Origin: a virus
Length of the DNA: 48,322 bases
Virus record (IMG/VR): IMGVR_UViG_3300018026_000016
Location: 1 to 48,322 of that record
Direction: 5' to 3' (one strand)
Shown here: in pieces, positions 7,052 to 15,106 of the stretch
Position numbering within the stretch: position 1 is the stretch's first letter
How the letters are laid out: the number at the start of each line of letters is the position of its first letter
Program-made: the position numbers and the translations under genes
Notes under the pieces: model-generated
Database searches by the model: none
Told to the model about the DNA's origin: nothing
Seen by the model: only the letters and a program-made list of their open reading frames with translations

Positions 7052-7408
7052 ATGGGTTATTGTCCGGCACCTCGCGTCAACCCCCTCAACGGGATTTCGA
7101 TAACGCAAGGGCCTATTTCTACGACAGCCAGCGCCCCGAGTCAAACCACGGTTGGACTTGGGGCCGCGACAGTCCTACCAGCCAACCCAGCCCGACTGAG
7201 TTTCATGCTCCAGAACTTAGGGACAACCGTGATCTACATCGGGCTAGGGGCAAATCCTACATCGAGCGCATTTCATATATCACTCCCTGCTGGCGGAACC
7301 GTTGGAGACGGTAGTAGCCGAATCTACCAGGATGCGTGCTGGAAGGGATCGATTGCTGCGGTCAGTAGTGCCATCGGTGGCCTTCTCTCGGTAACGGAGT
7401 TTACGTAA
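7052..7408 (+). CDS. Small beta-rich virion-type protein
   Basis: A 118-residue protein with GGAAGG upstream of its ATG, first gene of the unit controlled by the promoter at 6985. The core (about residues 40-75, NPARLSFMLQNLGTTVIYIG) is a motif I associate with small phage head or tail proteins of beta-barrel type. There is no signal peptide, unlike the next genes. The precise role is unknown. Confidence 0.6.
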   Translation: MGYCPAPRVNPLNGISITQGPISTTASAPSQTTVGLGAATVLPANPARLSFMLQNLGTTVIYIGLGANPTSSAFHISLPAGGTVGDGSSRIYQDACWKGSIAAVSSAIGGLLSVTEFT

Positions 7409-7540
7409 ATGTGGCAGGTAGATGTCATTATGGCTTGCGCGATCTTGATTGCGTTAGAGCCGATTGGCCGGTGGACTCGGGCGATACGTAATTACGCCGA
7501 CCGCCGCCGTATCCACAAGAGGCATCTAGATAGCCTATGA
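7409..7540 (+). CDS. 43-aa single-membrane-segment protein
   Basis: The ATG at 7409 directly follows the stop codon of the previous gene, and its TGA overlaps the ATG of the next one (ATGA at 7537-7540), so it is translationally coupled on both sides. The N-terminal half is a plausible membrane segment (VDVIMACAILIALEPIG) and the C-terminal half is basic (RRRIHKRH). The topology would suit a small membrane or holin-like protein, but nothing more specific can be claimed. Confidence 0.5.
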   Translation: MWQVDVIMACAILIALEPIGRWTRAIRNYADRRRIHKRHLDSL

Positions 7541-7851
7541 GAACGCTTATCCTCCTGCTCGCCTCGCTGGTGGCATTCTCCGATGAGAAGCCAGCCCCCG
7601 TGACGGACGCGCAAAAAGTGGAAGTGCTACAACTTACTAGGAAGGCTTACGTAGCCCTCCAGCGTGTCATGACGGACAGGAATCAAATCCTCCAAGCCCA
7701 GATAGACCAAAAGGAAGCCGAAAAAGAACTGAAGGAGCTTAACGAAAAGATTGAGGTTTGGCGAAAACAAGTACGTGAACTCTGCCGCGCCGATGAAAAG
7801 CACTGGGACATTAACGACGACTTCGAATGGATTGAAAGGAAACAGAAATGA
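7537..7851 (+). CDS. Secreted coiled-coil protein with signal peptide
   Basis: A 104-residue protein: a Sec-type signal peptide (MRTLILLLASLVAFS), then a charged helix with heptad periodicity over about residues 25-85. The arrangement, and the shared D-A-x-K-V near the start of the mature chain, match the gene at 14438, so the two may be paralogues. Small exported coiled-coil proteins in phages include spanins, but there is no lipobox or long membrane anchor to support that. It overlaps both neighbours by four bases. Confidence 0.6.
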   Translation: MRTLILLLASLVAFSDEKPAPVTDAQKVEVLQLTRKAYVALQRVMTDRNQILQAQIDQKEAEKELKELNEKIEVWRKQVRELCRADEKHWDINDDFEWIERKQK

Positions 7852-8462
7852 GAAAATTATTCGCGGCACTCACTCTCTGTGCCGGTGTCTCCTTGGCGCA
7901 GCAACCCGTAACTGGATCTGGGACGGCGGGCACTGCTGCGCCTGGAGTAATCACCGTGCAAGGCATCTCCAGTATGATTCCCGTGAGCGTCAATTTATCA
8001 CAAGAAGGAGGCTCTTCAATTACAGCCACTCCTACCGCTTATGGGTCGGCCCCGTCAGGTAATGTCATCGGGGTGAATGCCTACGTGACGAATGCCCTGT
8101 CGGTTTCACCGACTACTCCCAGCACCTCGGCCACGTATGCTTTCACTATGTATCACCATACCTACACGGGAACGGCCTTAAACATTAAGGGCAGTGCCGG
8201 GAACCTCTACGGATTTTCCGCAAGCAACTATGGCACCGTGACGTGTTTCCTTCAGTTTTATAACAACTCTGGCGTGCCGAGCATTGGAACGGGAGTAGTG
8301 GATTCCTATATGGTACAGGCTGGACTTGGGCTTACCATTGCGCCTGGACAGCTTGCGCTGGAGAATTTTACTAGCGGCATTGGCTTTGCGGCGGCTACTG
8401 CGGATGCTGGGTCAACCACAACTGGTTGCACTACAATGTCTTTGACGGCGTACTACCAGTAA
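7848..8462 (+). CDS. Signal-peptide-bearing fibre-like protein
   Basis: A 204-residue protein opening with a clear signal peptide (MRKLFAALTLCAGVSLAQQ; likely cleavage after A-Q). The mature part is Ser/Thr/Gly-rich and beta-like with two Cys near the C-terminal half. It overlaps the upstream gene (ATGA) and ends one base before the next ATG at 8464, so it is part of one coupled unit with the giant protein that follows. A signal peptide is unexpected in a virion protein assembled in the cytoplasm. Either it is exported to the cell surface or the hydrophobic end has another role. Confidence 0.65.
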   Translation: MRKLFAALTLCAGVSLAQQPVTGSGTAGTAAPGVITVQGISSMIPVSVNLSQEGGSSITATPTAYGSAPSGNVIGVNAYVTNALSVSPTTPSTSATYAFTMYHHTYTGTALNIKGSAGNLYGFSASNYGTVTCFLQFYNNSGVPSIGTGVVDSYMVQAGLGLTIAPGQLALENFTSGIGFAAATADAGSTTTGCTTMSLTAYYQ

Positions 8463-8463
8463 T

Positions 8464-11400
8464 ATGAGGAAGTTCCTGCCTATCCTCGTATTGTGCTTGC
8501 CAGCGTTGGCGCAACAGCCAATCTCGACGGTCGGCGTGCCATACAATGAACTATTCACGCTGGCACCTAGCGGCACAATCTATGGATCTGCGGGGACCGC
8601 AAGTGCGGTCACCTACACCATCTTTGGCACCACTGTGAGCACGTCGGCCCCATACATAACAACTCCCGGCGTGTTAGCCCAAGGCCAACTGCCGACATCT
8701 ACCGGGAGCGCTCTTTATACGGGCACATCCACCGTGAACACCTATATAACTTCAATCGAGTTGGTAAATGCGAGTGGTTCTTCAGTGTCATCTGTCACGC
8801 TCTACGTAAATGGCACAACCGCCGCATACGAGATTCTAGCGCCAATGACGATGGCTGCGAACACCTCGGCGATTATGAGCACGGCAGCGGGCTGGCAATT
8901 TCATGATGTGAACGGGGATCTATTAACGACCTCGGCAATAAACGGGACCGTCACTAGTGTAAGCTTTACGGGCGGATTGATCTCGGTTGGTTCAGCAACG
9001 ACCACTCCTGCGTTGACTGTAGCAGGCAACAACGGAGGTATCCCTTATTTCAGCAGTGCATCTTCCTGGGCTAGTTCAGCGGCATTAACTCAATACGGGG
9101 TGTTATTTGGTGGTGGTGCTGGGTCATCTCCCACAGCTAGTGCACAGGGGGCATCTAACATGCCGCTAATAGGCCAAGGCGCGGCGAATCCGGTCTTTTC
9201 TTCGATCGCGTATCCAACTGCAATGACCGCAGGGGGACTCGTTTATGGGTCGAGCGCTACAGCACTCGCCAACTTAGCCACTACGGCCTATGGGGTTCTT
9301 GGGGCTGGAGCGACGAACCCTACTTGGATTGCTACCAGCGGAACCAGCGGAGTTCCTTTAGTCTCTGGCGGGTCTTCAACGACCCCTTCTTTTGGTACGG
9401 CTCTTGTCGCTGGTGGAGGTACGGGAGCGACATCCCTGACGGCCTATGCGCCTCTGTTCGGAGGCACGACTTCGACTGGGGCAGTGCAATCAGGCACGGC
9501 GGGCACGGCTAACCAGATGTTGGCGAGTGGCGGATCTTCAGCGGTTGGTTCATATAAAAGCTGGGCTGACTTGGATTCAACAGAGTACGCTGCGGGTGGC
9601 GGGACCGCTCAGGCGCAAACCGTGACGTTGGCTCCGCCAGCTACATTAATGGTCGCTGGATTAACGGTGATGTGGAAGGCTACGGCAGCTAATACCGCCG
9701 CCGCTCCCACCTTAACGGTCAACGGCCTTAGCTCTCCGACGATTACCAAGTGCGGGCAGAGCGCTTTGGTTGCCAACGATATATTGACAACCGCTGTCGC
9801 CATTGCCACTTATGATGGAACTTACTGGGAACTATTAAACCCGCAGACTGGGATTTGTGGCACTGGATCAAGCTTGACATCGGTTGGTACGATTAGCTCT
9901 GGAGTATGGAATGGGACAGCGCTTACGGCTTCCTACGTTCCAGCCATCGCATCACTCACGAATTACCCCTTAACGACGACCGGGGACTTATTTGTTGGTG
10001 GTTCGTCGGGAGCGGCGGCAAGGCTTGCAGCAGGAGCGCTAAATATGCCGTTGGTCGGCCAAGGGGCATCTGCAACTCCGGCGTACTCTACGGTTTCTCA
10101 CCCAAGCTCCTGTACGCAGGGCGGCATTCTTTACGGATCGACCTCGACAGCTATATCTTGCGGAAGTCTCCTCACGCAATACGGGGTGGTGCTTGCCGGA
10201 GCTTCTGGGTCATCCCCGGTGTCCACGGCACAGGGGGCATCTAATATGCCTCTCATTGGACAGGGAGCGGCGAATCCAATCTTCTCAACCATTGCCTACC
10301 CAACGTCAATGACCGCAGGATATCTTGTATATGGATCATCCCCAACAGCACTTGCCGGGTTAGCAACGACCGCGTATAGTGCGTTGATGTCTGGTGCAAC
10401 AAATCCAACATGGGTAACTCCCACAGGTAATGGACAATGTTTGATGTCTGGTGCAACTAGCTATGGGACTACTACCCCATCTTTCCAGACCTGTCCATCG
10501 GGAGGTAGTCCAGGCTGGAGTTCTATTGGAAATCCAACTGGCAATCTATCGCTTACAATGGCGGCCGACACTACCACTCTTACCTACAATTCTACGACTG
10601 GATCTGCTATAGATTTATTTGAGTTGACGGATACGGCCAGTAACACAGGTACTGGTAATATCTTTCGAGTTAGTACGGCGTCTGGATCAGCGGCACACCC
10701 CGTCCGGTTCGACAGCAACGGTAACGGGGTACAAATGAGTTCCGCTGGTGCGTTGGCAGTGATTGGTACTGGAGCGATTGCGGCTACTACGGTTACTGGA
10801 TTGTCTATCGCAAGTGGCGGCGGTATAACAGAGACAGGAGCCTATACCGCTACGTTTGCGTTGGGTGGTACAGCAACCTTTACCATGCCAACGACTTCTC
10901 AAACTATTCCTGGTATCGGGCAAGCAAATACCTGGAGTACCGCACAGACTTTCTCCCCTACGTCTAACCAGTTGATATTTGGTGCTGGTTCTAATCTGAC
11001 CACTTTGTCGTTCCCCACTAGTTCTGGAGCAGTGACTGTTACTGCTCCTAACGTTACAAGTACTCTTGCCACGCTGGGAGCTAATACGTTTACTGCTGCT
11101 CAGACTATTACGGCTGCTACAAACCAGTTAGTGTTGGGCACGACTAACACTACTACGCTAAACTTTGCCGCTCCTGCTAGCAGTATTACTGTAATAGGTC
11201 CAATCGTTGCTAGTGGATTGGTGTATGCTACTAGCCAACCTAGTGCTGGAATAGCGACCTTTGCCGGTTCGACTTACGCGGTTGGTAGTGAAGCGAATGT
11301 GACCATCGCTCAGGGTGGCACGAACGCCACCTCCGCTGCGGCGGGAACTGTTCCCAACGCTTCCAGCACCTCCGCATCCTCCTGGACGGCGGCTGTAACT

Positions 11401-12537
11401 CTGGGCGTGGACAACAGCGTGGGCGGCACTCTCCAACTGGCTAACCCCAGTGCCGCCTTCCACACAATCCTAGCTAGCGCGGCAACAGCCAACTACACTT
11501 TCACCCTGCCGCCCACCGGGGGCACAAATGGGTACTCCCTCACCACCAATGGATCAGGCACAACCTCATGGTCGAACATTCTCACTAACCCGATGAACAC
11601 CCTCGGAGATTTGATTTATGAGAACTCTACTCCAGCGCCCACCCGTCTGGCGGGCAACACCACCAGTACTAAAAACTTCCTAGTCCAGACGGGCAACGGG
11701 ACGGTCAGTGCAGCGCCAGTATGGGGAACCATTGCCTCCGGTGATCTACCTGCAATCACGCTCGATAAGTCAACATCTGGCTTGGCCAACCCCACCGCCG
11801 ACGCTACCTTCACGTATCCTATTACTTCCAGTTCTGGGTTGACACTAGCAGGAACAGCTCCAGCCAGCGCAGGCGGCAACGGTACGACAGCCACAACCCT
11901 CTTCAATATCAGTGGCGTGGCGGGCGGTGCTACCTCGTCAACTGGGACCAACACTGGAGGCGTTGGTAGTTCTCCGGCCATCGCAGGCGGTACAGGAGGT
12001 GCAGCGACCGGCTCGGGCACCACCTCCACAGTGGGAGGTGCTGGTGGGACAATCACTATCACCTCGGGCACTGGCGGGGCAGGCGGGGCGGGTAATGATT
12101 CTGGTGGCGCGGGAGGGAATATCGCGTTGGTCACTGGAGCGGGCGGTGCCAAGAGTGGCTCGGGAACGGCAGGAGTATCTGGAGCCGCTACCCTCGCCCT
12201 TGCAGGTGGTACTGCGTACAACATTCCCCAAACTATTGCCACGGGTACGACTGCATCATCCTCGACTGGATCATTGAATAGTCTAGGGGCGATTACTAGC
12301 ACAAGTTGTGCTACTTTGACCATCTCGGCATCTGGAGTGGCCTCAACTGATGTTATCTCGTTCACCCCGAATGCGGCGTGGGGAGCGGTCACCGGATTCA
12401 CTCCAGCTACTACGGGTGGCTTAGCAATCACTGCTTATCCAACGACAAACAACGTGAACTTCCAAGTCTGCAACTGGTCCACTGGATCTTTAACCGTGGC
12501 AAGCGGGGCTGAGGTAAACTGGAGGGTGGAGCGATGA
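8464..12537 (+). CDS. Giant repetitive fibre/adhesin-like protein with signal peptide
   Basis: A 1357-residue, Gly/Ser/Thr/Ala-rich protein with an N-terminal signal peptide (MRKFLPILVLCLPALAQQ). The body consists of degenerate beta repeats. One pair is nearly the same: about residues 208-290 and 571-655, sharing QGASNMPLIGQGAANP. Others carry tail-fibre signatures such as IAQGGTNAT (about residue 945). The C-terminal third includes a collagen-like Gly-rich stretch (GGAGGAGNDSGGAGG, about 1205). Such repeats are typical of phage side fibres or surface adhesins. Base composition changes inside the gene: AT-richer at about 10500-11290, then C-rich, a sign of mosaic assembly. Its stop overlaps the next ATG. 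Confidence 0.65.
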   Translation: MRKFLPILVLCLPALAQQPISTVGVPYNELFTLAPSGTIYGSAGTASAVTYTIFGTTVSTSAPYITTPGVLAQGQLPTSTGSALYTGTSTVNTYITSIELVNASGSSVSSVTLYVNGTTAAYEILAPMTMAANTSAIMSTAAGWQFHDVNGDLLTTSAINGTVTSVSFTGGLISVGSATTTPALTVAGNNGGIPYFSSASSWASSAALTQYGVLFGGGAGSSPTASAQGASNMPLIGQGAANPVFSSIAYPTAMTAGGLVYGSSATALANLATTAYGVLGAGATNPTWIATSGTSGVPLVSGGSSTTPSFGTALVAGGGTGATSLTAYAPLFGGTTSTGAVQSGTAGTANQMLASGGSSAVGSYKSWADLDSTEYAAGGGTAQAQTVTLAPPATLMVAGLTVMWKATAANTAAAPTLTVNGLSSPTITKCGQSALVANDILTTAVAIATYDGTYWELLNPQTGICGTGSSLTSVGTISSGVWNGTALTASYVPAIASLTNYPLTTTGDLFVGGSSGAAARLAAGALNMPLVGQGASATPAYSTVSHPSSCTQGGILYGSTSTAISCGSLLTQYGVVLAGASGSSPVSTAQGASNMPLIGQGAANPIFSTIAYPTSMTAGYLVYGSSPTALAGLATTAYSALMSGATNPTWVTPTGNGQCLMSGATSYGTTTPSFQTCPSGGSPGWSSIGNPTGNLSLTMAADTTTLTYNSTTGSAIDLFELTDTASNTGTGNIFRVSTASGSAAHPVRFDSNGNGVQMSSAGALAVIGTGAIAATTVTGLSIASGGGITETGAYTATFALGGTATFTMPTTSQTIPGIGQANTWSTAQTFSPTSNQLIFGAGSNLTTLSFPTSSGAVTVTAPNVTSTLATLGANTFTAAQTITAATNQLVLGTTNTTTLNFAAPASSITVIGPIVASGLVYATSQPSAGIATFAGSTYAVGSEANVTIAQGGTNATSAAAGTVPNASSTSASSWTAAVTLGVDNSVGGTLQLANPSAAFHTILASAATANYTFTLPPTGGTNGYSLTTNGSGTTSWSNILTNPMNTLGDLIYENSTPAPTRLAGNTTSTKNFLVQTGNGTVSAAPVWGTIASGDLPAITLDKSTSGLANPTADATFTYPITSSSGLTLAGTAPASAGGNGTTATTLFNISGVAGGATSSTGTNTGGVGSSPAIAGGTGGAATGSGTTSTVGGAGGTITITSGTGGAGGAGNDSGGAGGNIALVTGAGGAKSGSGTAGVSGAATLALAGGTAYNIPQTIATGTTASSSTGSLNSLGAITSTSCATLTISASGVASTDVISFTPNAAWGAVTGFTPATTGGLAITAYPTTNNVNFQVCNWSTGSLTVASGAEVNWRVER
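9088..9321 (+). repeat. Fibre repeat module, copy A
   Basis: Encodes a module beginning QYGVLFGGGAGSSP and including NMPLIGQGAANP and TNPTW. It is about 75-80% alike at DNA level to 10174-10413, about 1086 bp downstream (estimated by eye). Confidence 0.6.
10174..10413 (+). repeat. Fibre repeat module, copy B
   Basis: Encodes the module beginning QYGVVLAGASGSSP with the same NMPLIGQGAANP and TNPTW segments as 9088-9321; silent differences are frequent, so the duplication is not recent. Confidence 0.6.
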
Positions 12538-14135
12538 TTTTACTTTCTCTTGTTCTCCTCTCGCTGTCCTGGCATCAGATTCCAATGCCGGGTCCAGGGA
12601 CGATGGGCTCCCATGCTTCAGGTGGTACTCCGTCGTTGACCCAATTTTTCGGCAAGAATGTAATCACGCGTTCAACAACCACTGGTATGAACGCTCCTAT
12701 TTTTACGCTAGACCCGACCGCTTGGCCCAACGGCGTGACCACCGGCTCCCTCGTAATCGTCTCGGGGGAATGGCCCAACAATCCCACTACCGGCAATGGA
12801 TATGTCCAAACGTGCGCGTCACCCTGCACGCCAACTCTGACGGACAATGGCAACAGCGGAAGCGGGAATACGTGGAACTCAACTTTCACGGTCGGTTCAG
12901 GTTGCAAGGACGCTGGGATTGCGATTCCAAATGGAGCAGATCATAACATCTACTACGCGATGAATTTTGTCCCCCCTGCAACCACCACCCCAACACAAGT
13001 AACCGTGACGTGGGGGCATAAAACAGGAGATTTTTATTTCGGCCTTGGAAGTTTCTATAATATTGCTACGACGGGTGCCCTGCGAACTAGTTCCTGCAAG
13101 ACTGCTGTAGTTCCAACCAATAACACGGCTCCGAACATTTCCGGCACAGGGATCACCGTGGTGGTGGGCGATCTTGTCTATATCGAAGTGGATGATGAGA
13201 GCGAAAACAACACGATACAGCAGGGCAACGCCTGGGGCGCGATCACGATACCCTCCGGCTGCACTCTATTGGATGAGAATACATTTGCCGGTCATCTGGA
13301 GATGTATTGCATAGCCACGGCGACGAGCTTTACTCCCGCGGTCACAATCTCTCAAACAACCCATGATTCATTCACTATCATGGCTGCTGCGTTCAAGCCC
13401 GGTTCGGGAGGGTCGGCCCCGACTGGATCTGGGGCACAGGTGCTCGCATCCTCGCAGAATATGTCTAATGTGGCGGCTACATATGTGCAAAACATTCCGT
13501 GTCCCACAAATACAACCATGGTGGTTGTCACCGACGATGCTTCTTACGTGACAAGTGTCTCGGATAGTCTCAGTAATAATTTTTCCAGCGTGTCAAATGG
13601 TGGTGGAAGTGGGACGGTCTGGTACCACAGCGTCACGATCTCAAACCCCAATACCTATACGATTAGTGCCGTCAGCGCTGGCGGAGGCAACGACCTTCTG
13701 ACTTATTACTGCACCACAGCTACCTCTCTCGACACGGCAGCAACGGCTGGCTCTGGCAGTACTCAAATCACATCCTCATCTGTCTTTAAGGACACGACAG
13801 CGGGCAGCACTCCATCCACGGGTGCCTCGATATCCGGGGTGCCACTGATAACTCCAGGCGAAACCAATGATTTATTGATTGGTACTGGCACAATGGGAAC
13901 GGGGCCTGTTCTGTCTGTCTCAGGTCCGACCGGTGTAGTGGACGATTTCCCGTGCCCAACCGCCATCAACGCTTGTTCCGTCACGACTGCCGGGGTTTGC
14001 GGCGGTGATTCGAGTGGACTCACAAATGGCGATGTCGGCCTCCACTTCTTTGACACAGCGCAGACACAACTAAGCTTCAATTTTGTTGTCAATCCGAGTC
14101 AATCGCTAGGTATGCTGATTACGGCGTTTCACTAA
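12534..14135 (+). CDS. Signal-peptide fibre-like protein, unknown
   Basis: A 533-residue protein starting at an ATG that overlaps the previous stop (ATGA). A short hydrophobic N-terminus (MILLSLVLLSLSWHQ) looks like a signal peptide, weaker than those upstream. The rest is Thr/Ser/Gly-rich beta-type sequence with paired Cys (for example CASPC near residue 100), unusual for a cytoplasmic protein and consistent with export. It ends at a 7-bp hairpin (14136-14157), which closes the unit begun at 7052. No domain recognised. Confidence 0.6.
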   Translation: MILLSLVLLSLSWHQIPMPGPGTMGSHASGGTPSLTQFFGKNVITRSTTTGMNAPIFTLDPTAWPNGVTTGSLVIVSGEWPNNPTTGNGYVQTCASPCTPTLTDNGNSGSGNTWNSTFTVGSGCKDAGIAIPNGADHNIYYAMNFVPPATTTPTQVTVTWGHKTGDFYFGLGSFYNIATTGALRTSSCKTAVVPTNNTAPNISGTGITVVVGDLVYIEVDDESENNTIQQGNAWGAITIPSGCTLLDENTFAGHLEMYCIATATSFTPAVTISQTTHDSFTIMAAAFKPGSGGSAPTGSGAQVLASSQNMSNVAATYVQNIPCPTNTTMVVVTDDASYVTSVSDSLSNNFSSVSNGGGSGTVWYHSVTISNPNTYTISAVSAGGGNDLLTYYCTTATSLDTAATAGSGSTQITSSSVFKDTTAGSTPSTGASISGVPLITPGETNDLLIGTGTMGTGPVLSVSGPTGVVDDFPCPTAINACSVTTAGVCGGDSSGLTNGDVGLHFFDTAQTQLSFNFVVNPSQSLGMLITAFH

Positions 14136-14157
14136 GACAGAACTAGGCTTTTCTGTC
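14136..14157 (+). terminator. Hairpin after the fibre-like unit
   Basis: GACAGAA (14136-14142) and TTCTGTC (14151-14157) form a 7-bp stem with an 8-nt loop one base past the stop codon. There is no T-tract, so intrinsic termination is doubtful. Confidence 0.35.
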
Positions 14158-14268
14158 GGGTCCGGGGGCGGGTTGGCGGATTGCAAGAAGGCGGGCGTCC
14201 CCCTCAATTTCCTCGGCAGTTACGCTGACGCACACGCGGAATAATTGGTCACCGATTCGCAGCAGCAC
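14143..14268 (-). pseudogene. Possible gene remnant in a 300-bp gap
   Basis: In the gap 14136-14437, one - strand frame reads like real protein: from GTG at 14268, MLLRIGDQLFRVCVSVTAEE and on to PAPGPDRKA. The same frame stays protein-like further upstream (PYGGSRWPPPDAPGEQY) but there it is broken by two stop codons (about 14315 and 14350) and has no good start. This fits a decayed gene. Next to it, GTG at 14327 on the + strand opens a 30-residue frame, ending at 14419, with AAGG upstream; it may be a small gene but overlaps a promoter. Both are weak calls. Confidence 0.3.
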
Positions 14269-14401
14269 GTACTGCTCACCCGGCGCATCCGGCGGTGGCC
14301 ACCGCGATCCGCCATAAGGTTATCGAGTGATTGAGCCGGGAAGCGCCTGCTACTGGTTGCCGCAGTACACGCTTGATCTGGGATATGCCGGAGAAAGTCT
14401 C

Positions 14402-14430
14402 TTGACTCTACCAACGTAAATCCCTATACT
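14402..14430 (+). promoter_or_regulatory. Promoter for the 14438 gene (leaderless)
   Basis: -35 TTGACT (14402-14407), 17-bp spacer, -10 TATACT (14425-14430), seven bases, then ATG at 14438. No ribosome binding site exists between, so the mRNA should begin at the start codon. Confidence 0.75.
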
Positions 14431-14437
14431 CAGAGTC

Positions 14438-14776
14438 ATGAAAACGGTCCTTCTCTCTCTGCTGGCTTCCCTCGCTTTTGCTCAATCCCAAGAACAGCCC
14501 AAGATTCCCGATGCGGAAAAAGTGAAGCTTCAGGACGCCAAGATCACTTTATTGACCATCGAGAACCAGATGGCGCAAATCCAGATTCAGTTCAACGGCC
14601 TGTACAAGCAACACGAAGTGGCGCAATCGGCCTTCGATCAAGCGGCGACCGCTGCACGGAAAGCGGCTAAATGCGAGAACTGCACGCTGACCGACAAGTT
14701 GGAGTTGGTCAGGCCACCCGAAGCTCCCAAGGGGGTTGTGAAACCTCTCACTACGCCGAATCAAATGGAGAAGTAG
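14438..14776 (+). CDS. Secreted coiled-coil protein with signal peptide
   Basis: A 112-residue protein with signal peptide MKTVLLSLLASLAFAQS, then a helical region (about residues 30-85) and a CENC pair before a Pro-rich tail. It resembles the 7537 gene in size, order of parts and the opening of the mature chain, so they may be paralogues. It has its own near-consensus promoter and no ribosome binding site. That independent control suggests moron-like expression, outside the late programme. Its stop codon overlaps the first base of a degenerate copy of the palindrome (GTCCCACG at 14776). Confidence 0.65.
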   Translation: MKTVLLSLLASLAFAQSQEQPKIPDAEKVKLQDAKITLLTIENQMAQIQIQFNGLYKQHEVAQSAFDQAATAARKAAKCENCTLTDKLELVRPPEAPKGVVKPLTTPNQMEK

Positions 14777-14818
14777 TCCCACGAGTGCTTATTCTCGGGG
14801 CACACAGGAGGAAATTAG

Positions 14819-15106
14819 ATGCCATACCCGTGTTCACCAGTTTTGTTGCGTCACCCGTCGATGGCAGACGCCAAGATGTACAACGAGACAGTCATCGCCA
14901 AGGACCAACCTGAGTACTTGCCCCTTCCGTCGATCATCAGTTCTAGGCCAGATGGGGTAGTGACCACCCGGTGGAGGTTCACATGGAAAGAACGTTTCGA
15001 TGTTCTATTTTCCGGCAACCTCTGGCTTCAGCAGATGACTTTCCACCAGAAACTCCAGCCCGTCAAAATGATAACCGTGCAGCCGACCGCTGCGGAGTAC
15101 CTTTAG
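14819..15106 (+). CDS. Small conserved-type phage protein, unknown
   Basis: A 95-residue protein behind a strong CAGGAGG ribosome binding site. The C-terminal half (WRFTWKERFDVLFSGNLWLQ) is a pattern I associate with a short phage protein of unknown role. The stop codon abuts the ATG of the glycosyltransferase fusion (15107), so the two are co-translated. Confidence 0.6.
   Translation: MPYPCSPVLLRHPSMADAKMYNETVIAKDQPEYLPLPSIISSRPDGVVTTRWRFTWKERFDVLFSGNLWLQQMTFHQKLQPVKMITVQPTAAEYL

Noticed and set aside
11616-12431. A 271-codon - strand frame, Pro/Ala/Val-rich, within the giant fibre gene
   Set aside because: Composition is the complement of Gly/Ser/Thr repeats; no start signals. Shadow of the fibre gene.
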